25,084 nt of DNA, from IMG/VR virus record IMGVR_UViG_3300037184_000055, positions 1 to 25,084 of that record. One strand, written 5' to 3'. This document shows, piece after piece, positions 1-7,070 of the stretch. Both the position numbers and the translations under genes were made by a program. A model generated the notes under the pieces. It did no database searches, had not been told where the DNA came from, and saw only the letters and a program-made list of their open reading frames with translations. Source of the DNA: a virus. Every line of letters begins with the position of its first letter. Positions within the stretch are counted from its first letter, which is position 1.

Positions 1-789
1 TGTTCTAAATGTAATAAAGAGTTTGATAAGTACGAGTCATTGAGTAAACATGTTGGTAGAGTCCATAAGATACACTCCATTGACTTTTTGGTTGAATATA
101 AAATGAATGGAGTGTGGCCGCTTTGTAAATGTGGTTGCGGAGAAAAAGTAAAATGGACATATCAATTAAAATCATTCAGAGATTATTGTCAAGGACATCA
201 AAGTCGTATAAAAAATAATTGGGGTCATAACCAGTCGGCGATAGATAAATCATCGGAGACACGTCGAAAGCAATATGCTACGGGCGAGCGTCATACATGG
301 AATGATGGTTTGACTGTATCCGATCCACGAGTTAAGAATAATATTGATATTCTTACAGAGTTTACGAGGACTCCGGAAGAAAGGAAGGTTCGGTCGGAAC
401 GTATGCAACGATGTAGATTGGATGGAACTGTTCCTACTCTCCACGGTTCACAACATTCTCAATGGAAAGGTGGAGCATCGAGCATCAATGTTTTAGTGAG
501 AGCGAGGGCGAAGTTGTACAAAGAGTGGAAGTATCCTATTCTCATAAGGAATGGATTCAAATGTGTGGAGTGTGGAAGTACAACCAAACTTCATGTACAT
601 CATGACAAGGAGTCAATGTCAGAAATTATAGCGAAGCATCTTGTAGATGATATGAAACCAAAAACGTTTGAAGAAAAAGAAATGATTGCCGACGCAGTAG
701 TTGATTATCACATCGCCAACCACGTTTCGGGTGTTACCCTCTGTGGTAAGTGTCATGAAGAAAAGCATCCCTCTTTGAATTTCCAATGA
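1..789 (+). CDS. HNH homing endonuclease with N-terminal C2H2-like zinc finger (5' end outside window)
   Basis: The frame is open from base 1, so the gene is 5'-truncated by the window; a TTG at 40 is an internal codon, not a convincing start. The first residues form a C2H2-like finger (CSKC, then H at residue 17 and H at 22). A second Cys-rich patch, CKCGCG followed by a CQGHQ, is typical of DNA-binding segments in phage homing endonucleases. The C-terminal 80 residues carry the HNH nuclease: CVECG, then the HVHH catalytic strand, then a late CGKCHEEKH zinc-knuckle/HNH end. Such enzymes are known to nick or cut a cognate site so that their own gene is copied into endonuclease-free phages. 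It lies directly before a block of structural-type genes, with only about 13 bp to the next ATG. The nuclease family is clear; the target is unknown. Confidence 0.88.
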   Translation, partial: CSKCNKEFDKYESLSKHVGRVHKIHSIDFLVEYKMNGVWPLCKCGCGEKVKWTYQLKSFRDYCQGHQSRIKNNWGHNQSAIDKSSETRRKQYATGERHTWNDGLTVSDPRVKNNIDILTEFTRTPEERKVRSERMQRCRLDGTVPTLHGSQHSQWKGGASSINVLVRARAKLYKEWKYPILIRNGFKCVECGSTTKLHVHHDKESMSEIIAKHLVDDMKPKTFEEKEMIADAVVDYHIANHVSGVTLCGKCHEEKHPSLNFQ

Positions 790-797
790 TATTTATA
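789..797 (+). promoter_or_regulatory. Start-adjacent ATATTTATA element
   Basis: ATATTTATA ends 5 nt before the ATG at 803 and there is no Shine-Dalgarno sequence. The same element is found close before the starts at 4429, 7071, 14266 and (minus) 14209. It is a candidate late promoter or leaderless-start signal; the role is inference. Confidence 0.4.
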
Positions 798-802
798 CTC
801 AT

Positions 803-1669
803 ATGAAGATTCGAACTGAGCTTTTGGAATATCTTGTCCGTCAATGTGTTGTGGAGGTTCTCGACCAAATCGAGGAAGAAGCAAAGGATAGTAAGTTAAA
901 GTCCTCTGGTATTGGCAAGGGGGATGATGTTAAACCAGTCAAACAAAAAATTGGTGTCAAACCATTCAGAACGGGAAGTAAAAAGAATGTAAATATCAAG
1001 AAGCTTGACGAATCTGAGAATCCAGAACTTGCGGGTGATATGGCTCCTCCGGGTGATGGTCAGGGTACTGGGGACCAACCAGCGGTTCCAAAAGACGATC
1101 CAAATCCAAAGGAACCAATGCCAAAAGAACCAACCCCAGAAGAGCCGCCCCAACGCATTCCAAAAGGTGCAGTGGTTCTCAATCCCAAAGACAAGTCAAG
1201 ACTTGACCCTATCAAGTGGCAAGGTCGGGACGAATCCGCTATTGAGAGAACACTTCATCAAGTGGCAGTTTCTACTGCCGGTCCTCGCACGAAGGTTTCC
1301 CTTGGAGCAAAACGCATGGCACGAGAAGCGGTGACTAATCCAAGCATTAATGTATTCTTCTATATTGGGCAAATGGACCCGGAATCCGATGAGGTTTTCT
1401 TGATGGCGGATAAGAGTCTTCAACTTGCAAAAGACGGTTCCGTTAATCCGGGAGAATTGACTGGATCGCCCACGGCTATGCCACCAAATAAATCTCTAAA
1501 CTATACTAATATGACCGCTGCCGATTATGAGGACCATATGAATCGTAGGAATCTTCCAGCGCCTCGTTACGGTGTTGATGAACCCGAATCCACCGGTGAA
1601 CCCGAAGCCATTGGTGAGGGTGCCGCCAAGTTGATTAAGAAGATGGTCAATCAAATTCTTGACTCCTAA
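803..1669 (+). CDS. Hypothetical proline-rich phage protein
   Basis: A 288-residue protein that I do not recognise. It opens with a short amphipathic helix (MKIRTELLEYLVRQ), followed by a charged Lys-rich stretch. Residues about 85-120 are a Pro/Glu-rich linker with repeated PKEP/PEEP units, then a more globular C-terminal half with DPIKWQGRDESAIERTLHQ. The C-terminus again looks helical (AAKLIKKMVNQILDS). The stop overlaps the next start in a TAATG junction, so the two genes are probably translationally coupled. There is no Shine-Dalgarno before its ATG; an ATATTTATA element sits 5 nt upstream. Its position between a homing endonuclease and the baseplate genes suggests a virion or assembly role, but that is inference only. 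Confidence 0.75.
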   Translation: MKIRTELLEYLVRQCVVEVLDQIEEEAKDSKLKSSGIGKGDDVKPVKQKIGVKPFRTGSKKNVNIKKLDESENPELAGDMAPPGDGQGTGDQPAVPKDDPNPKEPMPKEPTPEEPPQRIPKGAVVLNPKDKSRLDPIKWQGRDESAIERTLHQVAVSTAGPRTKVSLGAKRMAREAVTNPSINVFFYIGQMDPESDEVFLMADKSLQLAKDGSVNPGELTGSPTAMPPNKSLNYTNMTAADYEDHMNRRNLPAPRYGVDEPESTGEPEAIGEGAAKLIKKMVNQILDS

Positions 1670-2082
1670 TGAAAATTTCCCGACGCCAACTTGATGAGCT
1701 TCTTTGCTTGATTACCAAGAAGGTATTGAAGGAGTATTCATCTATGTCATCTATGTCTTCGAGTAGTAATTCCACGTCCAATGCCGGTTCCAATTCTGGA
1801 ACTGCTGATGACGGGGTGAAACCACAGGATGCTCAAACATCCAGCGAGAAGATTAAAGCTCAACGGGATGCTAAGAAGGCACAGGTAGATCAAGTCCGAA
1901 CTACTGATTTGGATTTGAAGAACGTGGAGACTCGGCAAAAATATTACCTGCAACAAGCGGAGAAGGATAAGAAGGATACTGTTGCTTTGCAGAATAAACT
2001 TAAACAGTTGAAGGGTGCTCCTAAAACTACAATTCCTGCTGGCGGTACTGTTGTCGAAAATATAAGAAAGATGCGGGATTAA
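1669..2082 (+). CDS. Hypothetical Ser-rich coiled-coil protein
   Basis: A 137-residue protein of unknown function. It starts with MKISRRQLDELLCLITKKVL, an amphipathic helix similar in pattern to that of the preceding protein. A low-complexity Ser/Met/Asn stretch (residues about 24-45) follows, then a Lys/Gln/Asp-rich segment (about 60-120) with heptad-like spacing that should form a coiled coil. The ATG overlaps the upstream TAA by one base and has no strong ribosome-binding site, so coupling to the upstream gene is likely. Its stop at 2080-2082 directly abuts the stop of the minus-strand endonuclease at 2083-2085. A linker, scaffold or assembly role would fit the composition, but nothing proves it. 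Confidence 0.75.
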   Translation: MKISRRQLDELLCLITKKVLKEYSSMSSMSSSSNSTSNAGSNSGTADDGVKPQDAQTSSEKIKAQRDAKKAQVDQVRTTDLDLKNVETRQKYYLQQAEKDKKDTVALQNKLKQLKGAPKTTIPAGGTVVENIRKMRD

Positions 2083-2805
2083 TCAAACGGATAAAAGTTT
2101 TGGAGAAGGATTTTCCCCCCGCTTGAATTTATTCCAATCGGATTCCCAAATGTATTTCACTTCATACCCGAGAGATTTTACACGATTGAGATTGGTCATT
2201 GTTCTATCGTTAAGTTCTCTGTAGGTTATTTTTCTCTTGGGATGTAACTTTTCGGGTGGATATTTGTTAAGATTCCCATGCCAATAATCTCCAAGAAATT
2301 CGTAGATTGTGTTTGTTGTTGGGTCATATCCATCTACGGGTTTTTTCTTCCATTTTGGCAAATAATAGTTTCTCGTGGGAATGTTGTAATAATTCAGAAA
2401 CTCAATTTCTGGGTCTGAAATAATGTGTGTGCATTTTATACATCCCTTACCATATAAATGCTCGCTTGGGGATTGAAGGAAGTCTCCGTGTATTGGGCAT
2501 TTTATTATAATTTTGTCAAAACACCCAATATAGTTGCTTTTAGAATAATCATACTTGAATTCGTGGATTGCGTTGGCTTTACATACGAACTCGGGGGTAG
2601 TATATTTTTTGTTCCCTGAACATGACGGACACCCCTTTCCGCTATAAATATGATTATTGGGGGTTTGCTCAAATCTACCATGCAGCGCACATATGATTTT
2701 TACTTTTTGGCGGGCCGATGAGTACATGATTTCGGAATAGTCGTATGTGTCTCCATGTATTTCTTTTGCTCTGGAGATAAACTCAGCGGTCGTTAGTTTT
2801 CTCAT
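2083..2805 (-). CDS. DUF723-repeat / Vsr-like homing endonuclease
   Basis: 240 residues from the ATG at 2805. Two tandem zinc-binding repeats, residues about 5-65 and 69-127, each follow the pattern F..+A..IH..KYDYS..Y....K..I.C..HG.F.Q.P..H...GKGC..C, which is the DUF723-type arrangement. The C-terminal part (about 156-225) has VDGYD (D158), IYEFLGDYWHGN (E169, D173, H176) and YEVKYIWESDW, matching the Vsr/EDxHD-like nucleases found in phage homing endonucleases. It lies antisense between two plus-strand structural-type genes, as expected for a mobile endonuclease gene. The frame stays open upstream to a TTG at 3036, but residues there do not look like this family, while a different frame there encodes a plausible endonuclease N-terminus; hence the ATG at 2805. 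The family is clear; activity is unknown. Confidence 0.85.
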   Translation of the reverse strand: MRKLTTAEFISRAKEIHGDTYDYSEIMYSSARQKVKIICALHGRFEQTPNNHIYSGKGCPSCSGNKKYTTPEFVCKANAIHEFKYDYSKSNYIGCFDKIIIKCPIHGDFLQSPSEHLYGKGCIKCTHIISDPEIEFLNYYNIPTRNYYLPKWKKKPVDGYDPTTNTIYEFLGDYWHGNLNKYPPEKLHPKRKITYRELNDRTMTNLNRVKSLGYEVKYIWESDWNKFKRGENPSPKLLSV

Positions 2806-2938
2806 ATCTGTTTTTCCAGTAGTAATCCATATTTGCGTTCTTAATGCGTTCAGCGTTCCGATAATACCAATTTCGTTTTCTCTGTTTTTCGGCATTGTGC
2901 CGTTCCTCTTCGGTCTGATATACTTTATTTCTTCCCAT
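2783..2938 (-). CDS. Small ORF, possible detached N-terminal segment of the endonuclease
   Basis: A 51-residue ORF reading MGRNKVYQTEEERHNAEKQR and then basic, Tyr/Asn-rich helices (NWYYRNAERIKN, DYYWKNRYEK). This style of sequence is often the N-terminal arm of phage HNH/DUF723 endonucleases. It runs in another frame and its TGA (2783-2785) overlaps the ATG of the endonuclease (2805) by 23 nt. Either it is a separate, translationally coupled small protein, or a single frameshift has split a once continuous protein. The codon sense and composition are much better here than in the overlapping upstream extension of the endonuclease frame. Which alternative holds cannot be settled from one genome. 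Confidence 0.5.
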   Translation of the reverse strand: MGRNKVYQTEEERHNAEKQRKRNWYYRNAERIKNANMDYYWKNRYEKTNDR

Positions 2939-2951
2939 GTTGTTACATAGT

Positions 2952-2976
2952 AAGCGTCTAAATGAAAGCGTCTAAA
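2952..2976. repeat. 11-bp direct repeat, two copies
   Basis: AAGCGTCTAAA occurs at 2952-2962 and again at 2966-2976, separated by TGA. It lies just upstream (on the minus strand) of the small endonuclease-associated ORF. It could be an operator, a replication slippage product or a scar of insertion. Confidence 0.6.
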
Positions 2977-3049
2977 AAATGTGAAAATAATTTTGGAATT
3001 TTGCTGAGGAATCTCTATGTATTGGAAAGACAACAAGTAGATTACAATT

Positions 3050-3880
3050 ATGCAAGATCAAATAATACCGATTACACGTCCTACTATTTCTCAACCAACC
3101 CCCGCTCCACAAAAAAAAGAGAGTAGGTTTCCTACAGAAGTTATTAATTTGCCATCAAAAGGTTGGTTCTATCCCACCGATAATCCTTTATCGGAGGGAA
3201 CCCTCGAACTCAAGATGATGAGCGCCCACGACGAGGATATTTTGACTTCCCCGAATCTTATCCAAAAGAACATCGTTCTCGATAAGCTTCTTGAATCGGT
3301 GGTAATCAACAAAGCTATTCCTCTCGATGACATGCTTATTTGTGATCGGAATGCTGCTTTCTTTGCTATTCGTCGTTTGGCGTACGGCGACCAGTATGAG
3401 GCTACTATGACATGTCCTCGTTGTGGAAAAGAGAATTCTATTACGATTGATCTTGGTAAGATGGATAATCGTGAATTTGATTTTAACAAGTACCCGAAGG
3501 GAGAAAACGCATTCACATTCAAGCTTCCGTATTCGGGATATACTGTCACTTTCAAACTTCTGACAAAAAAGGATGAAAATCTTATTGATCAGGAGTTAAA
3601 GGGTATGGAAAAGATTTCTAAAGACCTACGTCGTGAGATTACAACCCGTCTTGGTCATATTATTACTGCCCTAAACGGAAATGCGGATCGTGCCGCCATT
3701 CGTCGATTCGTTAACGAAGAACTTGTTTCCAAGGATAGTCTTGCTCTTCGCACTCACTTGCGAGAGACTATGCCCGACATTGATACTACATTTGATTTCC
3801 AATGTGCCAACTGTAGTTTGGAGCGAAAGGAGGAAACCCCTATGGGAGTATCCTTTTTTTGGCCTAACGCAGGAGTATAA
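3050..3880 (+). CDS. Baseplate hub assembly protein, T4 gp26-like
   Basis: 276 residues. The N-terminal 30 residues are Pro/Gln-rich; the core begins with PTEVINLPSKGWFYP and LELKMMSAHDEDILTSPN, the pattern I associate with the T4 gp26-like baseplate hub family in distant T4-like phages. Two Cys pairs (C122/C125 in CPRCG and C252/C255 in CANC) should bind zinc. It starts at ATG 3050, just after the endonuclease insertion. Near the 3' end lies a textbook Shine-Dalgarno (AAAGGAGG, 3826-3833) 8 nt before an in-frame ATG at 3842, and a T7 run at 3854-3860. In the zero frame translation ends after MGVSFFWPNAGV; a +1 shift on the T run enters the next gene. Function is from family resemblance. Confidence 0.75.
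   Translation: MQDQIIPITRPTISQPTPAPQKKESRFPTEVINLPSKGWFYPTDNPLSEGTLELKMMSAHDEDILTSPNLIQKNIVLDKLLESVVINKAIPLDDMLICDRNAAFFAIRRLAYGDQYEATMTCPRCGKENSITIDLGKMDNREFDFNKYPKGENAFTFKLPYSGYTVTFKLLTKKDENLIDQELKGMEKISKDLRREITTRLGHIITALNGNADRAAIRRFVNEELVSKDSLALRTHLRETMPDIDTTFDFQCANCSLERKEETPMGVSFFWPNAGV
3826..3833 (+). promoter_or_regulatory. Internal Shine-Dalgarno inside the gp26-like gene
   Basis: AAAGGAGG sits 8 nt upstream of ATG 3842, near the 3' end of the gp26-like gene. It is among the strongest ribosome-binding sites in the window. It marks the likely start of the gp51-like gene, although that ATG lies in the gp26 frame. Confidence 0.75.
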
Positions 3881-4100
3881 AGTTCAACTCCACGAACTCA
3901 TATTTGACCTGACTCATTTCGGGAACATTGAATATTTTGCCGTGTATGAGATGCCTGTGCAGTACAGGTCATTTTACCTCCGCAAGCTCGTTAATACAAA
4001 GGAGCGAGAGAAGCGTGATTTGGAGAAGGCATCCTCAAATGCCAAAGAGGCAACCGCTCAACCCAAGACAGTCAAAGGTCCAGCTATCAATCGGGGCTAA
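3842..4100 (+). CDS. Baseplate hub assembly chaperone, gp51-like, apparently reached by +1 frameshift
   Basis: The conserved part reads FFGLTQEYKVQLHELIFDL, then YFAVYEMPVQYRSFYLRKLV and a Lys/Glu/Ala-rich tail. The (V/I)Y.MP..(L/Y)R.FY..KL core resembles the small T4 gp51-like baseplate hub factors that sit next to gp26 in distant T4-like phages. In its own frame there is no ATG, GTG or TTG with a ribosome-binding site; only a GTG at 3804 without Shine-Dalgarno. ATG 3842 has an excellent Shine-Dalgarno but is in the gp26 frame and would stop after 12 codons unless the ribosome moves +1 on the TTTTTTT at 3854-3860. With that shift the product is about 85 residues, or a gp26-gp51 fusion of about 350. 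A one-base indel in the T run, real or from sequencing, is the alternative. The 3' end overlaps the minus-strand gene by 4 nt. Confidence 0.6.
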
Positions 4101-4351
4101 CGGTTGCACCAGAAGACGAAAGCCCATGCCATAATCGCCACAAGCCACAAAAAGACGGTAATGGGCTTCATATCGGCGTTTACTTTCTCTTCCCAATCTC
4201 GGTCCATCACATATTCAATCGCCAATTTCCTCCGTATCCACGGGGCAAATGTTGGAGCTATCATACATCCCACGAGAATTGCGAGCAATCCGATAATACC
4301 GACGCTAATAATCAATCGGGCAAGCCAACTCGGTTCATTTGTTTCATTCAT
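4097..4351 (-). CDS. Small membrane protein, two transmembrane segments
   Basis: 84 residues with two hydrophobic segments: about 10-34 (LARLIISVGIIGLLAILVGC) and about 64-82 (ITVFLWLVAIMAWAFVFW). A basic/acidic loop (WIRRKLAIEYVMDRDWEEK) lies between them. It has no Shine-Dalgarno. A candidate sigma70 promoter is positioned so that transcription would begin at the A of the ATG. The stop codon overlaps that of the gp51-like gene (CTAA, 4097-4100). A holin, spanin-like or superinfection-exclusion protein are all possible, but there are no lysis genes nearby to support one. It is called as a gene because the plus strand here is otherwise empty and the composition is clearly membrane-type. Confidence 0.6.
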   Translation of the reverse strand: MNETNEPSWLARLIISVGIIGLLAILVGCMIAPTFAPWIRRKLAIEYVMDRDWEEKVNADMKPITVFLWLVAIMAWAFVFWCNR

Positions 4352-4357
4352 AGGGGT

Positions 4358-4386
4358 ACATTACCACGTTTTTATAACGTTGTCAA
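4358..4386 (-). promoter_or_regulatory. Sigma70-like promoter for the small membrane protein gene
   Basis: Read on the minus strand: TTGACA (4386-4381), 17-bp spacer, TAATGT (4363-4358). The -35 is perfect and the -10 keeps the three key positions. The predicted start, 7 nt after the -10, is at 4351, the first base of the ATG, which would give a leaderless mRNA. Confidence 0.45.
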
Positions 4387-4409
4387 TGGCGCAAAAGTAA
4401 GCTAACGCC

Positions 4410-4418
4410 CTATTTATA
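4410..4418 (+). promoter_or_regulatory. Start-adjacent CTATTTATA element
   Basis: This is a variant of the ATATTTATA element, 10 nt before the tape measure ATG at 4429, which has no Shine-Dalgarno sequence. It is a candidate late promoter. Confidence 0.35.
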
Positions 4419-4428
4419 ATCGTAACCT

Positions 4429-7059
4429 ATGGCCGACATACCTCTATATCCAACTCCCGAGAACATGGATACTTTCCATGACTTCGTAAATTTACAGAAG
4501 GAAGTTCTCAATCTGCTTTTGTCTCAAAAGAAGGAATATGAGCAAATCGGTCGAATAAACCTTGATATTGAGAAACGGGTAGGTTTACGCCGACAGTCCG
4601 AGTCCAAAATGATGGATTTGATTCAGACCAAAATGATTGAAAACGAAGGATTGATGAGACTGAAGGCTAAAGCCACATCGGATACGGCTAAGGACTCCAT
4701 TGATCGTTTGCTTAAGGCTAATAAGAGAACTAGAGATGATACCAATCAGCTTCTTGCTATGTCCCGAGAGGCTAATACTATCGAAATGGACATGGCAAAA
4801 CGCAAGTACGACTATGAGCACCGGTACTTCACTTTAGCATCCACCCAAATGCAAAAGTTATTTGGATTCAAAGTTGAAGAATATGATTTGACCAAGAGTA
4901 TAGGAGAGGAGCTAATCAAGGTAGGAGTTCGGGGAGAGATGATTGCTTATACATGGGGTGGAATTATCATGATGCTTAAGGGAGCCTATGACCTTTTCAA
5001 TAAGTTTGATAAAGCAGCACAGACTTTCCGTATGTCAATGGGGATGACTCGTGTTGAGTCGGAAGTTATTCGAAAAGATGCACAGAGAATTGCCATTGAC
5101 TATATGGCAATGGGTGTAACCATCGAAGGAGTTTATAAGTCCTATCAGGCACTGGGCGGAGCGGTTGGTGGCGTTCACAATGTTTCAAAGTCTCTGGTAG
5201 AAACCGTGGCCATCATGGCGGCTCAACTCGGGGTTTCCGAAGAAATAAGTACTCGGTTTCTTCGTAACATGGCAGTCATTTCCAAGAGTTCGATGGAATC
5301 CCAGACCTCTTCGATGTATATTGCTCAATATATGGCAGCGGCGGCTGGGGTTCCTTTTCCACAAGTAATGGAAGATGTTTCCAAGGCTACCGCTCAAACA
5401 TTATTGTTAATGTCCAGAGTTCCGAATGTAGTATTGCGATCTACCATTGAACTGAGACGCATGGGGACTTCTATGAATGATGCCGCAAGGTCTGGTGCTC
5501 ATGTTCTTGATTTCACCCAAAGTATTAACGAAGAAATGGAGGCGTCAGTATTATTGGGTACGTCTATTAACATGCAGCGTGTCCGTGAGTTAGCATATAG
5601 TAGAAATTTAGAGGGTTCTACCAAAGAGATTTTGAGATTGGCACAGCAACATGGCTTTGCGACAAAAATGGATTACTTCCAGATGAAGGCATTTGCTCAA
5701 ATGACTGGATTCTCGGTGGATCAATTGCTCAGCATGGTACAAACCAGTGAGCAGATTAATGCAATAAGACGCCGTGGAACTCCCGAACAGCAGACACAGT
5801 TGAAACTTTACGAACAGATGCGTCAGGAAAACGAAGCAGCAGCGAAAGCAAAAGCCATAGATAGTAGTGCTCTTCTACGCACCATGAATAATCAGACTCG
5901 TTTAGTGGCTATATCATCTAAGTGGAATCAAATTCTAGCACGAGTACAGGAATACTTGTTTCCGATTATTGACAAAATGTTTAGTGGAATTATATGGGCA
6001 ATGGACATTGGAAAATATCTTGCGCCGGTTATTGGGCAGATGTACACCGCTTATACAATTGGTGGTGATATTGTTGAGTCTCTCATAAAAATTAGTAATT
6101 ACACAGGACGATGGGGTGGAATGCTGAGACCTATACATGTGTTTTTCAGAGTTCTTGCCCTGAATGTTAGTCGTGTATGGCACAGTGTACTTGCAATTGG
6201 GGACGGACTTTCTAGCTTTGGAAAGTATTTTAAGTTTCTTAAAGGATTAGAATCTCTTAAAGTTATTACAGCAGTTGGGAAATCACTGGGAAAGTTTACA
6301 GTAATACTTAACGTTATTTTTGCAGTGTGGAACGTACTTAAAGCGATTTTTCATGGCGCAAAAAATTTCGTCGAAGGATTTATGATGCTATTTGAGAAGG
6401 GAAAATTTCTGGCGGGTTTAGGTAAGATGCTCCACGGATTAATTCAGATTACCATTGGCTCCATTTTGGGTGCTCTTGAAGGTGTTTTTGGGTTTGTCGT
6501 TGATATTCCTATTCTTTTATTAAAAGGACTGGGATGGGCATTCGGGGGTGCAACAAAGAAATTTGCAGATATGGTATCCGGGTGGTGGGATTCAATTAAA
6601 GATTGGCTTGGGTTTTCACCTTCCAAAGTTGGATTGCTAATTGTTAAAGGAATTACATCAATTGGAGGAATGTTATTCCGTGCTCTTACTTCACCGTTTA
6701 GAATGGCTTTCTCTTGGATAGTGGATAAATTTTCGCATATGGGTCGTTCTATAAAGGGGTTGTTTGGTAAGGGAAACTCAGTCGAGAAGAAAGCGACTGC
6801 GGCATATATTCCAGCCGTCACAGTAACTCCTAATGGCACAAAGATTGAGACGGCTAAGGAAAAGACCAAGCGTGCTGGTGAGAAGGAAAAGGAAGAGTTG
6901 CTTCTTATGACCGAGGAGACGGGATGCAAGATGGTTGCCTTGCTGGAGAAGATTCTCGCCAAAGATACGAATGTCAATATGGATGGTCAGTTACTTAGTG
7001 TCCACCTTGCTCGTCAGACCGAGTTTCGTGGAGGTTACGGAGTAAACAAGGTAGCGTAA
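4429..7059 (+). CDS. Tail tape measure protein
   Basis: 876 residues, long and mostly helical. Residues 1-150 are strongly charged and coiled-coil-like. A hydrophobic segment lies near 170-190. The middle part has the phage tape measure pattern: ETVAIMAAQLGVSEE, later ASVLLGTSINMQRVRELAYS, and YFQMKAFAQMTGFSVDQLL. A glycine-rich hydrophobic region follows (about 590-720), as expected for the segment thought to meet or cross the host membrane during DNA ejection. The protein normally sets tail tube length; at roughly 1.5 angstrom per residue this would be a tail of about 130 nm. It lies between the gp26/gp51-like hub factors and large baseplate proteins, which fits. Start at ATG 4429 has no Shine-Dalgarno. 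Confidence 0.85.
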   Translation: MADIPLYPTPENMDTFHDFVNLQKEVLNLLLSQKKEYEQIGRINLDIEKRVGLRRQSESKMMDLIQTKMIENEGLMRLKAKATSDTAKDSIDRLLKANKRTRDDTNQLLAMSREANTIEMDMAKRKYDYEHRYFTLASTQMQKLFGFKVEEYDLTKSIGEELIKVGVRGEMIAYTWGGIIMMLKGAYDLFNKFDKAAQTFRMSMGMTRVESEVIRKDAQRIAIDYMAMGVTIEGVYKSYQALGGAVGGVHNVSKSLVETVAIMAAQLGVSEEISTRFLRNMAVISKSSMESQTSSMYIAQYMAAAAGVPFPQVMEDVSKATAQTLLLMSRVPNVVLRSTIELRRMGTSMNDAARSGAHVLDFTQSINEEMEASVLLGTSINMQRVRELAYSRNLEGSTKEILRLAQQHGFATKMDYFQMKAFAQMTGFSVDQLLSMVQTSEQINAIRRRGTPEQQTQLKLYEQMRQENEAAAKAKAIDSSALLRTMNNQTRLVAISSKWNQILARVQEYLFPIIDKMFSGIIWAMDIGKYLAPVIGQMYTAYTIGGDIVESLIKISNYTGRWGGMLRPIHVFFRVLALNVSRVWHSVLAIGDGLSSFGKYFKFLKGLESLKVITAVGKSLGKFTVILNVIFAVWNVLKAIFHGAKNFVEGFMMLFEKGKFLAGLGKMLHGLIQITIGSILGALEGVFGFVVDIPILLLKGLGWAFGGATKKFADMVSGWWDSIKDWLGFSPSKVGLLIVKGITSIGGMLFRALTSPFRMAFSWIVDKFSHMGRSIKGLFGKGNSVEKKATAAYIPAVTVTPNGTKIETAKEKTKRAGEKEKEELLLMTEETGCKMVALLEKILAKDTNVNMDGQLLSVHLARQTEFRGGYGVNKVA

Positions 7060-7067
7060 TATTTATA
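7059..7067 (+). promoter_or_regulatory. Start-adjacent ATATTTATA element
   Basis: ATATTTATA begins on the last base of the tape measure stop region and ends 3 nt before the next ATG (7071). There is no Shine-Dalgarno at usual spacing. It is part of the recurrent set described for 789-797. Confidence 0.4.
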
Positions 7068-7070
7068 CCT

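Noticed and set aside
789-797. T4-type late promoter TATAAATA read on the minus strand
   Set aside because: There is no minus-strand gene downstream here, nor at 4410 or 7059, so T4 orientation makes no sense at these sites. At 14213-14254, where genes diverge, it stays possible.
2806-3036. Upstream extension of the DUF723/Vsr-like endonuclease to a TTG at 3036
   Set aside because: The residues do not fit the family, there is no ribosome-binding site, and the overlapping frame 2938-2783 encodes a more plausible protein.
3804-3806. GTG as the start of the gp51-like gene
   Set aside because: It has no Shine-Dalgarno and would add unrelated residues. The strong site before ATG 3842 fits the expected N-terminus better.
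6444-6977. 177-codon minus-strand open frame
   Set aside because: It is antisense to the C-terminal part of the tape measure gene, with no ribosome-binding site or recognisable domain.
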